A DNA stretch of 64,000 nucleotides from Crotalaria pallida (lineage: Eukaryota > Streptophyta > Magnoliopsida > Fabales > Fabaceae): assembly GCA_037953625.1 (NCBI GenBank), contig CM075651.1, positions 109,555,001 to 109,619,000 of the forward strand. The letters are read 5' to 3'. Below are positions 35,528 through 46,082 of this stretch, in pieces (the stretch's first letter is position 1; the number at the start of each line of letters is the position of its first letter). A program made the translations under genes and the position numbers. Under the pieces are notes generated by a model. It had not been told where the DNA came from and did not search any database. It worked only from the letters and a program-made list of their open reading frames with translations.

Positions 35528-37087
35528 CTATGTAATCATGTCATCAATGTATACCTCCATGGTGGTACCGATGATACCATCAAAGACCTTATTCATCATT
35601 CTTTGGTAAGTTGCTCCAGCATTCTTGAGACCGAAAGGCATAACAGTAAAGCAATATGTTGCCTTTCCAGTCGTGAATGTGGTTTTATCCTGGTCAGGAG
35701 GATACATGGGGATCTGATTGTATCTTGAATAGGAATCAGTAAAAGACAACAGCTGGTAGCCTGCCGAACTATCAACGAGCTGGTCTATAATCGGCAGCGG
35801 GTACTGATCCTTGGGGTAGGCTTTATTGAGGTCGGTGTAATCCACACACATCCTCCAACTGCCGTTTGCCTTCCTCACCAAGACTGTGTTTGCGACCCAC
35901 TCAGCATATGGCACCACTCTGACAAAACCAGCTTCGAGTAACTCGGAGACCTTCTCCTGAATCACTTTTGCTTTTTCTGCTCCAACTCTTCTCTTCTTTT
36001 GTGCTACTGGCTTTGCTTTCGGATCCACGCTGAGCTTGTGACAGATGAAATTCGGATCAATTCCCGGCATGTCAGCCGAGGTCCAAGCAAACAAATCTCG
36101 GTTGGCCCTTAACAGGTTGATGATCTCGTCTTGGATTTTCTGAGGGAGGTCGGCTCCCACCTTAACAGTTTTATTGGGATCGGAAGGATCAATGGGAATT
36201 GCCAACCACTCCCCTTGAGGGGAAGGCCTAAGATCATCCTGTTCTGCCCGAACATCCAGTTCATCTAATAGAACTCTTCCTTTGGCCAACGTCGGACCGG
36301 ATAGCTCTTCTTCTTGTTTCTTTTTTATTTCCCATAGACTCGCGTTGTAGCAGAGTCGGGCCTTGACCTGGTCGGCTTTGACAGTGACGACCTTGTCGTC
36401 CGAACCAACAAATTTCATAGCTAAATGCACTGTTGAAACAACCGCCCCAAAAGCTTGCAAGCAAGTTCTTCCCAGTATCACATTATAGGGGGATTCAGAA
36501 TTGACAACTAGAAACTTAATGATCTCCGTACGGGCCGAAGGCTGCTTACCTAAGGTCACCGGGAGGTGTATGGCTCCTAGGGGGCGAATCGCCTCTCCCG
36601 TGAAGCTAATAAGATTGCCTTCAAATTCGACGAGGTCAGTTGACCTCAACTTTAGTGCTTGAAAGGTGTGAAGAAAAAAAATTTCGGCCGAGCTTCCTTG
36701 ATCAATGAATACTCGAGCGACTTCAAAGTTACCAATCAACGCCGTGATCACCATTGGGTCATTGTGATCCGGGATGATGTCCTCCATGTCCTGATCGGAG
36801 AAAATAATGGGGATGTTCTGAGATGGTTTCTTACAGATGGGTTTATGATGAACAGCTAGTACTTGGTTGACATACCTCTTCCTTTCTGATCTTTTCTCAC
36901 CACCTCCGGCGAAACCTCCCGAGATGGTTTCTACTCTGAATTTTTCCGGTGATTTATCCAAATCCTGCACCACAACCATATTCACTCGTTGTGGCTCTTC
37001 AGCTTTCTTTTCTGGAGATGGGTCAGCCTTGGCTTTTCCTTTGTCTCTATTCGGGCTCCGAGACCGTCTTCGGCCTCTTCTCTCCAC
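35528..37087 (-). CDS. Element C protease and reverse transcriptase N-terminal part
   Basis: Aspartic protease around VARVFIDQGSSAEIFF, the D-x-G-S-S form seen in Tat elements, then a linker. RT motifs: RMCVDYTDLNKAYPKDQYPL, LSFTDSYSRYNQI (catalytic Asp kept), MPFGLKNAGATYQR and the YIDD catalytic pair just before the stop. The N-terminal ~60 residues are basic, then a KSPEKFRVETISGGF stretch. The frame is the same as gag; four stops separate them. Confidence 0.9.
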   Translation of the reverse strand: MERRGRRRSRSPNRDKGKAKADPSPEKKAEEPQRVNMVVVQDLDKSPEKFRVETISGGFAGGGEKRSERKRYVNQVLAVHHKPICKKPSQNIPIIFSDQDMEDIIPDHNDPMVITALIGNFEVARVFIDQGSSAEIFFLHTFQALKLRSTDLVEFEGNLISFTGEAIRPLGAIHLPVTLGKQPSARTEIIKFLVVNSESPYNVILGRTCLQAFGAVVSTVHLAMKFVGSDDKVVTVKADQVKARLCYNASLWEIKKKQEEELSGPTLAKGRVLLDELDVRAEQDDLRPSPQGEWLAIPIDPSDPNKTVKVGADLPQKIQDEIINLLRANRDLFAWTSADMPGIDPNFICHKLSVDPKAKPVAQKKRRVGAEKAKVIQEKVSELLEAGFVRVVPYAEWVANTVLVRKANGSWRMCVDYTDLNKAYPKDQYPLPIIDQLVDSSAGYQLLSFTDSYSRYNQIPMYPPDQDKTTFTTGKATYCFTVMPFGLKNAGATYQRMMNKVFDGIIGTTMEVYIDDMIT

Positions 37088-37270
37088 AGATTCTCGTACT
37101 TACTGTTGCAACTTATCCTATCTCACCATGTCTTCGATAACGTCTCGAAGCTAGGTGCATTGGTCAGTATGGTGGCCATACCCATCATGGAAGTTGCAGT
37201 ACTTAGATTTGTCTCTGATGCTATTTTGGTTTCTAAGGAAAGGTGGCCTGGATACATGTCTGAGTTCAGT

Positions 37271-38767
37271 CTACATGGTTTCCCTCCATACTTGCGACCT
37301 CGGAACTGTCAGTGGGGTGTAATTATCATACTTGGTGACATAAGGACGTCGGTGGTCATCCTGCTGGCCGACCTGAGGACGTCGCCGGTCACCCTGGTCC
37401 ATCCTTCCACCTCTGTCATCCCTGTTTCCTCGAGGGCGACCTCGAGGAAGGGCATTTTGTGAAGCAGCTTGGGCCTTCTCCATCCTTCTTGTTTGACCTT
37501 TGCTGAACTCCTCCAAGTTGATATACTTGTTGGATCTTTGTCTGAGCTCGGCCATATCTCTTGGTGGTTTACCTATTAGTGAGTCTTTGAACCCACCCTC
37601 TGCAAGACCTTGAGTAAAAAGGAGGACAACCACTTCGGGAGATAAGTTAGGAACCGAGCTGGACTCGTTATGAAACCGATGTATATAAGCACGTAGCGAT
37701 TCGTCATGTTTTTGTGTCACTATTGCTAGTGTGTGGTCAGATCTTGGTTGCACACAGCTAGCAATGTACCTATTGAGAAACGCGCGCTTCATATCTGCCC
37801 AGCAGTTAACCGAATTCCTAGGTAATGTCGCATACCATCGGAGAACTAGAGCTTGGAGGGTCATGGAGAAAGCTCGACATTTGAGCCTATCTCCACCGCC
37901 ATAGAAGTTCATAGCTCCCTCGTAAGAGAGTATGTGCTCTTGAGGATTGGTCAAGCCATTATACCTAGGTATGTTGCTAGGTCCGAGGTATCCTGGTGGT
38001 GGTTCATAGGACATAACAGCTGCTGTGAAAGGGTGTCCGGGGTGAGAATCGTCTATGTCGGGTTGTTGATGGTCATGGAGAGGTGGTGTATGTGTTAGTT
38101 GGGTGATGACAGTATGTGGTGTTGTTAACGTTTGTGGTGTTAACGGTGGCGGAGGTGGTGGTAAGTTTTGAGCTGGGGGTACTAGAGTGCCCCATTCAGG
38201 TGGAAGTCCCAGAGGTTGTGGAAGTTCGTTTGGGGTTGGAGCTTGTATGACAGCTCGTTCCGCCAACCGCTGCATGGTTAGCGGCTGAAGATCTGCTATG
38301 GCTTGGCCTTGCTGCTCTATGATTCTCATTTGCTGTCTCATCATGGCCAAGACCTCTGCATCACGAGATCGTGAAGATTGACGTGAGTGAGAACGGTGTG
38401 TAGTACTGACCGAGTGGGCACGTTCGCCGTATCGGCGGTGCTGCTCTGTGTTGGTTTCCCCCAGTTGGGAGCGTAGATGCACGCGCCGACCTCCCTCTTG
38501 GTGCTGAGTTGGAGTTGAGGTATCTCCAGTGTGGATGGTGTAAGGTCCACTGTGGGTGTGGGTAAACTCTAGGGGTGGTGGGGGAGGTGGAGGTGGCGGT
38601 GGCGGAGGTGGAGGTGGGGGTGGTGGAGGAGGTGGTGGTGGTGGAGGGGATGGTTGTGGGGACCTTGCTGCTCTATTGGCTTCAAGGTGGAGGCGCAGAT
38701 CCTCTGTTGTTGGCACCCTCCTTGGACGGCCCCTCCTCCTCCTCTGAATTGGTGGTATATCAGTCAT
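37271..38767 (-). CDS. Element C gag with ~25-proline tract
   Basis: Start ATG 38767 (MTDIPPIQRRRRGRPRR), 53 bases inside the 5' LTR boundary. Residues ~40-66 are an uninterrupted run of about 25 prolines encoded by mixed CCN codons. After a variable Pro/Gln/Thr-rich part comes the retrotransposon gag core (AFSMTLQALVLRWYATLP, WADMKRAFLNRYIAS, DESLRAYIHRFHNE, LFTQGLAEGGFKDSL). It should build the virus-like particle. The ORF ends at TAG before the zinc knuckle, whose remnant is readable downstream in frame. Confidence 0.9.
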   Translation of the reverse strand: MTDIPPIQRRRRGRPRRVPTTEDLRLHLEANRAARSPQPSPPPPPPPPPPPPPPPPPPPPPPPPPLEFTHTHSGPYTIHTGDTSTPTQHQEGGRRVHLRSQLGETNTEQHRRYGERAHSVSTTHRSHSRQSSRSRDAEVLAMMRQQMRIIEQQGQAIADLQPLTMQRLAERAVIQAPTPNELPQPLGLPPEWGTLVPPAQNLPPPPPPLTPQTLTTPHTVITQLTHTPPLHDHQQPDIDDSHPGHPFTAAVMSYEPPPGYLGPSNIPRYNGLTNPQEHILSYEGAMNFYGGGDRLKCRAFSMTLQALVLRWYATLPRNSVNCWADMKRAFLNRYIASCVQPRSDHTLAIVTQKHDESLRAYIHRFHNESSSVPNLSPEVVVLLFTQGLAEGGFKDSLIGKPPRDMAELRQRSNKYINLEEFSKGQTRRMEKAQAASQNALPRGRPRGNRDDRGGRMDQGDRRRPQVGQQDDHRRPYVTKYDNYTPLTVPRSQVWRETM

Positions 38768-38800
38768 GGTAGATTCTTTGGGTGGGGATGAAGTTTTTCT

Positions 38801-38820
38801 CTTCCCACAGACGGCGCCAA
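38801..38820 (-). other. Primer-binding site of element C
   Basis: Minus strand TTGGCGCCGTCTGTGGGAAG directly follows the 5' LTR. TGGCGCC plus a purine-rich end resembles the tRNA-Asp type sites of plant Tat/Athila elements. The tRNA identity is inferred. Confidence 0.75.
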
Positions 38821-39330
38821 TGTGATGTCCAAGACTGAAAGGGCCTCAAGGTTAGGGAAGAAGACCTTAAGGAAGCCTTTGTCTAGGGTTTATCTGTGAT
38901 GTTTGTGGGTGTCCTCAGGTGGCAAGGTAGAAAGCCAAGAAGTAACCCTAATCACTGGTGTGTGAACGTGATAATTAGGGTTAGAGGACATACCTGAGCC
39001 CCATGTAGTACGGAGCTACTTATAGGGGGGAGCTGGTTGCCCTAATGGGCTTGCTTGAGGCCCAAGTAGGGCCAGCCTGTAATGAGCTATGAGTGGATGA
39101 GCTGTCCTTGTGGATAAGATGCGCACGTCATCCTGTCCTTGGTGTCAGACTCTCTGCGAGGTGTCGGACAAGGAGGTCGGACCTTGGTAGGAGCATGAGG
39201 TCGGCCCGTGTTTGGTGTCTGTTCGGCCGTTGAGCTTTTGAGCTCGGCCAAGCACACAGAGGGCTTCCTAAAGGGTCATTAGGCCTTGAGTGATGGTTCC
39301 GGGGAGCTTGGCCAAGCCAAGTCCACCACA
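38821..39330 (-). mobile_element. Element C 5' LTR
   Basis: The same sequence as 21953-22461 with about 15 differences, including one extra G after TATA. CTATAAG is on the minus strand at 39019-39025. The right flank AATTC completes the TSD. Confidence 0.95.
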
Positions 39331-39335
39331 AATTC

Positions 39336-39582
39336 ACCTTTTTATCAAAACCTTAGTTAAAAGTATCCCAATACCATTTTTCTAAGGTAATATATTTATC
39401 AAATATTTTCATACCAAAAATAATAAAAATTTACATTTATATGTATATATATATAATGCCACACACCTATATATATAATCAAAACCAACTTTTTATAACA
39501 ATTCCTATTAAATTATTCTTAAAATAAATATAATTAAATAAAAGTGAAAATAAATAAATTGGGCAAAATTGCGGGTCTCACA
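39336..39582 (-). mobile_element. LTR A1, third piece (U3 end)
   Basis: Continues the A LTR after element C and ends TTGCGGGTCTCACA. It matches 53288-53476 plus 58546-58607 of the middle LTR once the LINE is removed. Confidence 0.93.
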
Positions 39583-39600
39583 ATCCTCCCCAACTTAAAG
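39583..39600 (-). other. Polypurine tract of family A, internal region 1
   Basis: Minus strand CTTTAAGTTGGGGAGGAT abuts the LTR start TGTGAGACCCGC. The identical tract is at 58608-58625. Confidence 0.8.
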
Positions 39601-40863
39601 ATTTCTCGTCCCCGAGAAATATGCACAGAGACAAGCAAGGAAACAAACAAGGTTACCACTTTTTCTTTCTTCAAGATTATTTCTTTCCCTCAATATTCTC
39701 GTTGATCAATACTTTCCCGATGGTCCGTAACGCCGTGCCTGAGTCGAACTGAGTCAAATTCAAGGGTAGGCAATAGATATCAATTGTGTCTCGTTTCAAT
39801 AGTAGTTTGGGTCAGACTAGAAGCATTAAAGGTAAGTGGATATGAATTGTTCATAAGGGATATTGGTATTTACATAATAGACTTGATAAAGAGAGTTTGT
39901 TATTTTCGAACTTGGTATCAATCCAGAAGTACTTTCTTGTATGCATATCAAAACCATAATCATCAGCTGAGTTACTGCTTATTCCCATACTACTTATGCC
40001 ATACGGGTACTTGTCACTACGCTCTTCTATCATAGACTCTACTTAACCCTTTGCTCCCCAACTTTGATCAAACTTATAAAATACCATCTATCACACAACC
40101 TTATATCCCAGTCCACCTTAAGACTATGATTACTTTCTAACTACCCGACTTTTCACTCACTAAATCTCCTTCTTAGTACTACTTAGGGACCGACTTTAAA
40201 CCAATACTCCCAAAATTCCTAAGATTTCACATAACCGTACCATTACCTTGTCTCTTCAGCCCCCTAAAATTCATGTGCTATGCATACAAGTGTTACTTCC
40301 TTCATAACTTTAAGAGGTTTTAGTCATGAGAATCTAAGAAAAGAATTTTGAGCTTACCGAAATTTGGCATTTGGTCGAATAGTTTGATGGATTGTGATCA
40401 TTAGATTGGGTATTTTCTGACAAAAGGAAGTCTTTTTAATTTGAAAGGGTCGAATTATCGCAAAAATGCGGAAATCAAGCTCAATAATCAGACGAAAGGG
40501 TGATTGGGTTCTCTTCAAAATCGAAACGAAGTAGGGTAATGCCTTGACTCTAACTCAATTCTCCTCTGGCAGTCTTTAAAATACCACAATTTTTCCAAGA
40601 ACTGATTTCCATATTCATACCCGAAATTCTACACCTCATACTTTAAGCACAAACATTCATCGAACTCACAGCGATTTCAATATTATTGTATCGTAGAAAA
40701 GCAAAAAGAAGGAATAATCCTTCAACATAGCCAGTCAAGAAGCAAAAGTTAAACCCAACAAGAGAAGCAAACACACTAGTGGATAACTCCACACCGTTTA
40801 AACAATTCATAACAACACTTAAAACAAAGAAAAACTCCTAAGGCACAAACGTAGACACTGTCG
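39601..40863 (-). other. Non-coding internal part of family A, copy 1
   Basis: About 1.26 kb between the gag stop and the polypurine tract. I looked for protease, RT, RNase H and integrase motifs in the available frames and found none. It is nearly identical to 58626-59867. The small frames (39784-40035 plus, 39851-40033 minus) have no recognisable domain. Confidence 0.75.
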
Positions 40864-41929
40864 TTACTTCTTCTGATCATAGCGGAGACCCTTCCATATC
40901 CCAGCGGGCCGATTAGAACCTAATTCACGTCTTGGCTCAGGGCAATCTTTTGAGATGTGTCCTGGTTTGTTGCAGTTAAAGCAGTTTGGGTTTTCAAAAG
41001 GGTAGTTTGGTCCATAATGGTTCCTATTGCAGCGATTGCACAACGAAATCACTCCTCCTTGACCTTTTTCACCATTTCCATTACTGCGAGCATTACCATT
41101 GTTGTTGTTGTTGCTTGGATTGTTGTTGTTGTTGTTACGATCATTTCCATGCCTATTCCGATTGCCACCGCTACGATTGTTGCCTCTAGCTAAATTATTT
41201 CCTCCAGTTTTGTTGTCTCTTCTCCCACCAGACCTATTGTCTCTTCGTTCACCTCCCTGTCCATAAGGACCTTGATGTCGGGCTCCACTGTTTTGATTTC
41301 CACTTCCTGGGAAGTGTCTCATAGGACCACCACTTGAAACTTGTGCGGCTGACTTTCCTGTCGAGTTCTTTGACTTCAAACCACTTTCCACAATACTCCC
41401 TTTATTTACCAAAGTTGTAAACACGTTTATCTCCAAAGGCGCCAGAGCTTGCTTAATTTCTAGCTTCAAACCATCCAGGAACTTTGCACACTTAGACCTC
41501 TCATTTCCAGCTTCTCCATAGTAAGGCATAAACCTCGCCAAGTTCTCAAATTTGGCAGCATACTCTCCTACACTCATGTTACCTTGTTCCAATCGCAGGA
41601 ATTCCATTTCCTTGGCTGTTTTCAAATGCTCAGGGAAATACTTCTCCAAAAGCCTGTTCTTAAATTGGTTCCAAGTTATCGTACCAGCTTCTCCAGCCGA
41701 AGCTTGCCTCTCATTACGCCACCAATCAGCTGCTTCTCCCACCATCATATATCCAGCATAAGCAACCTTTTGTTCATACGTGCATTGTATCATTCCTCCG
41801 AATATTCTTTCCAGACTTGCTATCCATGCCTCAGCCTCTTCCGATACATAACCTCCAGCAAACTCTTTCGGATTTCTGCGGCAAAACTCATCAAGACCTC
41901 TGATTCCTTGTCCACCAGCATTCTCGTTC
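40864..41929 (-). pseudogene. Family A gag, copy 1, N-terminally truncated
   Basis: Matches the complete gag at 59868-61073 but lacks its first ~45 codons. The open frame extends to 41955 only because the deletion junction happens to be open. It keeps the gag core (TWNQFKNRLLEKYFPEHL, MSVGEYAAKFENLARFMPYY, KCAKFLDGLKLEIKQALAPL), the Asn/Gly/Arg-rich linker and the zinc knuckle CFNCNKPGHISKDC. The last Cys of the preceding C-x2-C-x3-H-x4-C motif is Tyr here, while copy 2 keeps it. The start codon, leader and primer site are deleted. Confidence 0.9.
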
Positions 41930-41944
41930 AAACTCATCAAGACC
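41930..41944. other. Templated filler at a deletion junction
   Basis: AAACTCATCAAGACC stands between gag sequence (left) and LTR sequence beginning GTCTTGAGCAACC (right). The same 15 bases occur 46 bp away at 41884-41898, which is the likely template. The deletion joins points equivalent to about 60937 and 61733, removing the gag start, primer site and LTR edge. Confidence 0.8.
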
Positions 41945-42693
41945 GTCTTGAGCAACCACTACTCGATATATTACATGATCTGTCATCTGTGAACATTGTT
42001 CCCCAATGTCCACAGGAAAGGGAAATAGAGAGAGTAAGCACTTCCGAACGATATGATCGTCGACGGCGCGGGCTTACCATAGGGGAATATTAAGACCACA
42101 AAAGCATATCATAAAACAATATCATTATTACCAATCCCTTACAAACAACTTCAGCTAATTACCATAGAGTCCTTTCCACCAAAAGGATAATCTTCATGAA
42201 ACCATATCCATTATATTTAATTATCTTTAGGCTCTAAGTTTCACTGTCATAACGACCGAAAATTCAAGACGGGGTACCACCACCGAGGCTCAAAAGTTTA
42301 GTAGCAAACACGTTACATCTCCTCCATCATTCCAACCACATCCTAGTTTGGAAAGCAGATGGGACGCACAGGAACCCTAACCATGCTGGCATCGATGTCG
42401 AAGGGTACGCACCAACAAGTATCCAACACCCGAAGTAAAATCATTTCATCAATACAGTTTCAAAAATACAGCGACATCTAGCCCCATTCGGGTTCCCTCT
42501 CACCATCTAAGATTTGCTCAAGGGGGTGACAGCGCTATCTCTAGTTGATCGTGCAGTTCCTTGCTACGACATTGCCTACAACCGAAAGACGAGTCCTTGT
42601 AGTCTTGTCCAACCTAGAGAAGCACTCGAGGCTTCTTGACGTTCACCGTCCTTGCCTTCCCCTATCGCAATCACCACTTGAAAGTACACCGGC
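41945..42693 (-). mobile_element. Middle LTR of family A, first piece (truncated)
   Basis: Matches 61733-62479 of A3, beginning GTCTTGAGCAACCACTACTC. It is cut on the left by the deletion and on the right by D1 (TSD CCGGC at 42689-42693). Confidence 0.92.
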
Positions 42694-43405
42694 TGTAACA
42701 CCCTTATATTAAAATAGATTAATTACTAATAATTAAGTTGATTTTTAAATTAGGACTTGAAAATTTTGTTTTGAATCTTAATAAAAATCCGACAGAGTCT
42801 CCTCTGTTTATCGGACTTTCCCAAAAATAACATTTATAAACTTGTCAACCAGTACTGTCCAAAAAATATTTATAAACAATTTAATTTGATTTCCGTGCCC
42901 TGGTAACCAAATAAAACATCCTCAAGGCTCACACGGATGAAAAATAATAAAACTAAACAAGACTTATTTATAACAAAATAAAAACAAAGTAAAATATCTC
43001 TCTTCTAATTAGTTTTACACTCCACGGGGTGGAGTGTAGTCCTGCTCGGCCAATAGTAGTGCAAGCTCAAATTCTCGGTACCTGGAAAAATGTTAAGGAG
43101 GTGAGCACTACACGAGAAGTAGAAAAGTAGTCTCTAACCAGACATAATAATCAACTAAGTCAAACACACTTAGTCATATAATTCACATAATATCAACAAA
43201 TCACACCCAACCAAGTCACACACATTTATACCGAACACAAACAGTTCTTTTATAATTCTTTAAACTCTTTTATTTCATACATTTACAATCTATTCAACTT
43301 ATACTTTTCTCATCTCTTTACTTGATTTCCCATTTTCTTTTCTATTCATATACTCTTTGAGTTTTGCAAAGATTTTTAGAATTTAATTCGTGGCGTTCCA
43401 TCATT

Positions 43406-43797
43406 GCGTACAGTCTCCTTCGGACAACGTCTTATAGCTGCACACAAAGTGTGTCTTACGCGGTCTATGCGTACAGTCTCCTACGGACAACGTCTTACAA
43501 GACCTGGATTCCACAATCGGAAGGTGCATCCATCATTGCGTACAGTCTCCTTCGGACAACGTCTTACAGCAGCGCATCAAGTGCGTCTTACGCGATCAAT
43601 GCGTACAGTCTCCTACGGACAACGTCTTACAAGATCTGGAGAGGCACATTCCAATTATATCTTTAATTAATATATGGTGTGTGTGTCCATCGTTGAGTAT
43701 AGTCTCCTTCAGACAACGTCTTACAGCGGCGCATCAAGTACGTCTTACGCGATCAATGCGTACAGTCTCCTACGGACAACGTCTTACAAGATCTGGA
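43406..43797 (+). repeat. Compound tandem repeat, six GTACAGTCTCCTWCGGACAA units in three dyads
   Basis: Units start at 43406, 43469, 43538, 43601, 43695 and 43758, so each dyad has a 63-bp internal spacing and dyads repeat after 132 and 157 bp. Each ends CAACGTCTTA and odd units are followed by a GTGCGTCTTACGCG-like link. Two reading frames stay open through most of it (TVSYGQRLT and AYSLLRTTSY repeats), probably only because the unit lacks stops. The matching place in D2 is replaced by other sequence. Confidence 0.85.
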
Positions 43798-44391
43798 TCA
43801 CACACTCTTTTTCCTTTAAATCTTTTAATATTTTCAATGATTTATTCTCATTTTTGCATCACTTTTATTAAACAATTATTTTCTTAATTTCCTTTATATT
43901 TCCAAGTTCATCATCAAACCATCACTATATATATCAGCACATGACAATAATTAAGAGATCACATATATTTCCAAATTAAGTCACACATAGCCCCAAATAT
44001 GCATATATTTCACTTTCTCATTGAGACATAAATAATAAAAATTACACAACAACAACTAATCACAATTATCAGCAGGGTTTCCACAAAATCATTTACACAT
44101 TCAACATATAATTATCAATTTCTGTAACACCCCTAATTTTCGTCTCCCAAATAACCAAGAAATTAATTATAACAATTATTTTATAATTGATTTATATTGG
44201 TTTGGAAAGTTTTAGTTTTGTACATTATGTGTTTTTATATATAAAAATATGAGAAATATTTTTATATGGTTATTTTGTACAAAAATATGAATATTGTAAT
44301 TTAGTCCTTGGGTCAGGACCTAATTACAATATTAGAAAAGTTATTAGAAGGAAAGGAATTAAAATCTTAATTTTTGAATTTTATCAGTATG

Positions 44392-44422
44392 TAACCGGTT
44401 AGAAGGGCTCTGTAACCGGTTA
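44392..44422. promoter_or_regulatory. Paired TAACCGGTTA palindromes, B2 pair 1
   Basis: Perfect copies at 44392-44401 and 44413-44422; spacer GAAGGGCTCTG; centres 21 bp apart. Confidence 0.75.
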
Positions 44423-44552
44423 CACGATGAACTCAGAAACTGGGTTAGTGGATTTTGATGAGTAATCACCCAATTAATCCAGAAATTGCCACGAATCCCA
44501 CTCAAATCACGCTGAGGAACGCGTGTCGCCTTGCATGCAAGCCTGATCTCTC

Positions 44553-44560
44553 TATAAAAA
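44553..44560 (+). promoter_or_regulatory. TATA box of LTR B2
   Basis: TATAAAAA in CTCTATAAAAACCCG, at the position of TATAAATA in B1. Confidence 0.6.
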
Positions 44561-45471
44561 CCCGAATTGTTGATGAATTTGGGTTGATTTTCTGATTGAA
44601 GTGCTGAAATTCTGTTTTTAGGGTTCTGAGATTCGTCCCTGTAATTCTCCTTCGTTTCTGAGAGATAAACTGCAAGTGATACACTGTTACAAAGCTCACA
44701 TCAAGGGCTTTGTATTGATATAAGGTTTGTAAGTTGAGAGTTCCTGAGCTAGGAGAAATCGATTCACGAAGTTGGAGGTTCAAAACTGTCACAGTGCTGT
44801 ATTGGGTTTCTGGAACTGACTTTGAGCTTCGATTTTGGTAAGCTCAAGCCTTCTCTTGTTCTAGACTTGATTTCCTTTCAAAGTTCATATTGCATGGTTT
44901 TGATAATGACCATTTTCCCTAATTTCCATGTCCATTTCATGTTCCAAATTCCTTGATCAATCTACCCTGTCAAAACGGTTCTGGTTTGAGGAGGAGCTTT
45001 GGGTGTTTGGTGTTCTACCTCAAATCTCTGCTCAAATCTTGTTCAGGCACGAACCTAAGGTAAGGGGGAAGCTTTATATTTGCTAGAATGAGAATAAATT
45101 GTGGTAGAACATAGGATGAGTCACCAAGAGACTCAAAGGGCATAAGTTAAAATGGTTAAGTGGCTTGGAGGCCAATCTGAGCTCAATTGTGGTTATGATC
45201 AATGTTATCTAGATGCATGCAAGCTATATTGATGTTGGATTCATGACTTATTTGGATATTATGAGAATTGATGCATTAAGTTGTGAAATATGTGCAATTA
45301 TGTGCAATTTGAGTATCTAAATTGAATGCATGCAAGATAGATATGTTTCTGTGGCCGAACATATTAGTATTATGGTATGTAAACTCTTTTGATTGATGAA
45401 ATTGGTTATATTTGAGTATTGAAAAGAATGGTATGCAAATCCTCATTTTTCAATGTACAGACGGCATAATC

Positions 45472-45502
45472 TAACCGGTTAGTCGAAATTTGTAACCGGT
45501 TA
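45472..45502. promoter_or_regulatory. Paired TAACCGGTTA palindromes, B2 pair 2
   Basis: Perfect copies at 45472-45481 and 45493-45502; spacer GTCGAAATTTG; centres 21 bp apart. Confidence 0.75.
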
Positions 45503-45850
45503 GATACTGTCAATTTTCAAAGAAAATGAATTTCTGAAATTGACTAAGTTTCCATACCATTTTTACTCAAGTTTAAGCTAGAATTTCATACAAAGACCAA
45601 TCTAAAACTATGTAATTGAGCACTGTTTGGTTTAGTTTGGAAGTGATGAGTTAATACCTTAATATCAAATGATAATTTCAAGAAGAAATTATGCATAAAT
45701 GAAATTGGAATATGACTTAGATCTTTTGAATGATATTATGTGTTGAACTTGAGGTATTCTATTATGCTAAGACCTTGTTATTGGATTGAGTAGAGAATTC
45801 AAGAAAAGACTCTTTGAAAATAAGTGGTTTTGTATTCATTTCTGTAATTC

Positions 45851-45880
45851 TAACCGGTTAGGTGATGATGTAACCGGTTA
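45851..45880. promoter_or_regulatory. Paired TAACCGGTTA palindromes, B2 pair 3
   Basis: Perfect copies at 45851-45860 and 45871-45880; spacer GGTGATGATG (10 nt); centres 20 bp apart. Confidence 0.75.
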
Positions 45881-46082
45881 GTACCTGAAACTTAAAAATA
45901 AAAGTTAAGTTTTTGAGTAAGGATTGTTAATACCAATGATATATTCTCTCAATCCAGGTCTATGAGCATATGTTAAACTTAAATTCAAAGGTGAATTTTA
46001 TGAATAAAGCCATACCTCAAGATATCATTCCGAAGTTGTGTTTTCTAAGTCATAATAATGGAATTAATGGGAACATGACCCT

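Larger units (their letters stand above)
33031..38767 (-). pseudogene. Element C gag-pol region, disabled
   Basis: Continuous homology from gag to integrase in one reading direction. In-frame stops are at 37271-37273, 37151-37153, 37118-37120, 37100-37102, 35528-35530 and 34601-34603. A one-base frameshift lies at the T run 34183-34189. The stretch between gag and protease (37103-37270) still shows a CxxH...GH...C zinc-knuckle remnant in the gag frame. Conserved residues are otherwise well kept, which fits recent loss rather than old decay. Confidence 0.92.
21953..39330 (-). mobile_element. Element C: Tat-lineage Ty3/gypsy retrotransposon with antisense gene
   Basis: Two ~510-bp LTRs in direct orientation (21953-22461 and 38821-39330), perfect TSD AATTC (21948-21952 and 39331-39335). 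The intact empty site can be read in the middle A LTR near 53283. Net length is about 11.1 kb once solo LTR A4 is removed. On the minus strand the order is LTR, primer site, gag, protease, RT, RNase H, second RNase H, integrase, non-coding, LTR. An antisense gene lies on the plus strand between integrase and the 3' LTR. The second RNase H and extra antisense ORF are features of the Tat lineage. Six in-frame stops and one frameshift disable gag-pol. By eye the LTRs differ at about 15 positions (~97% identity), so insertion is fairly recent. Confidence 0.95.

Noticed and set aside
38556..38772. Plus-strand glycine-rich and valine/glutamate-rich ORFs
   Set aside because: They are the complement of the proline run of element C gag.
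41584..42093. Plus-strand ORF of 169 codons, and its counterpart at 60594-61187 (197 codons)
   Set aside because: Shadow of gag on the opposite strand; the first runs across a deletion junction.
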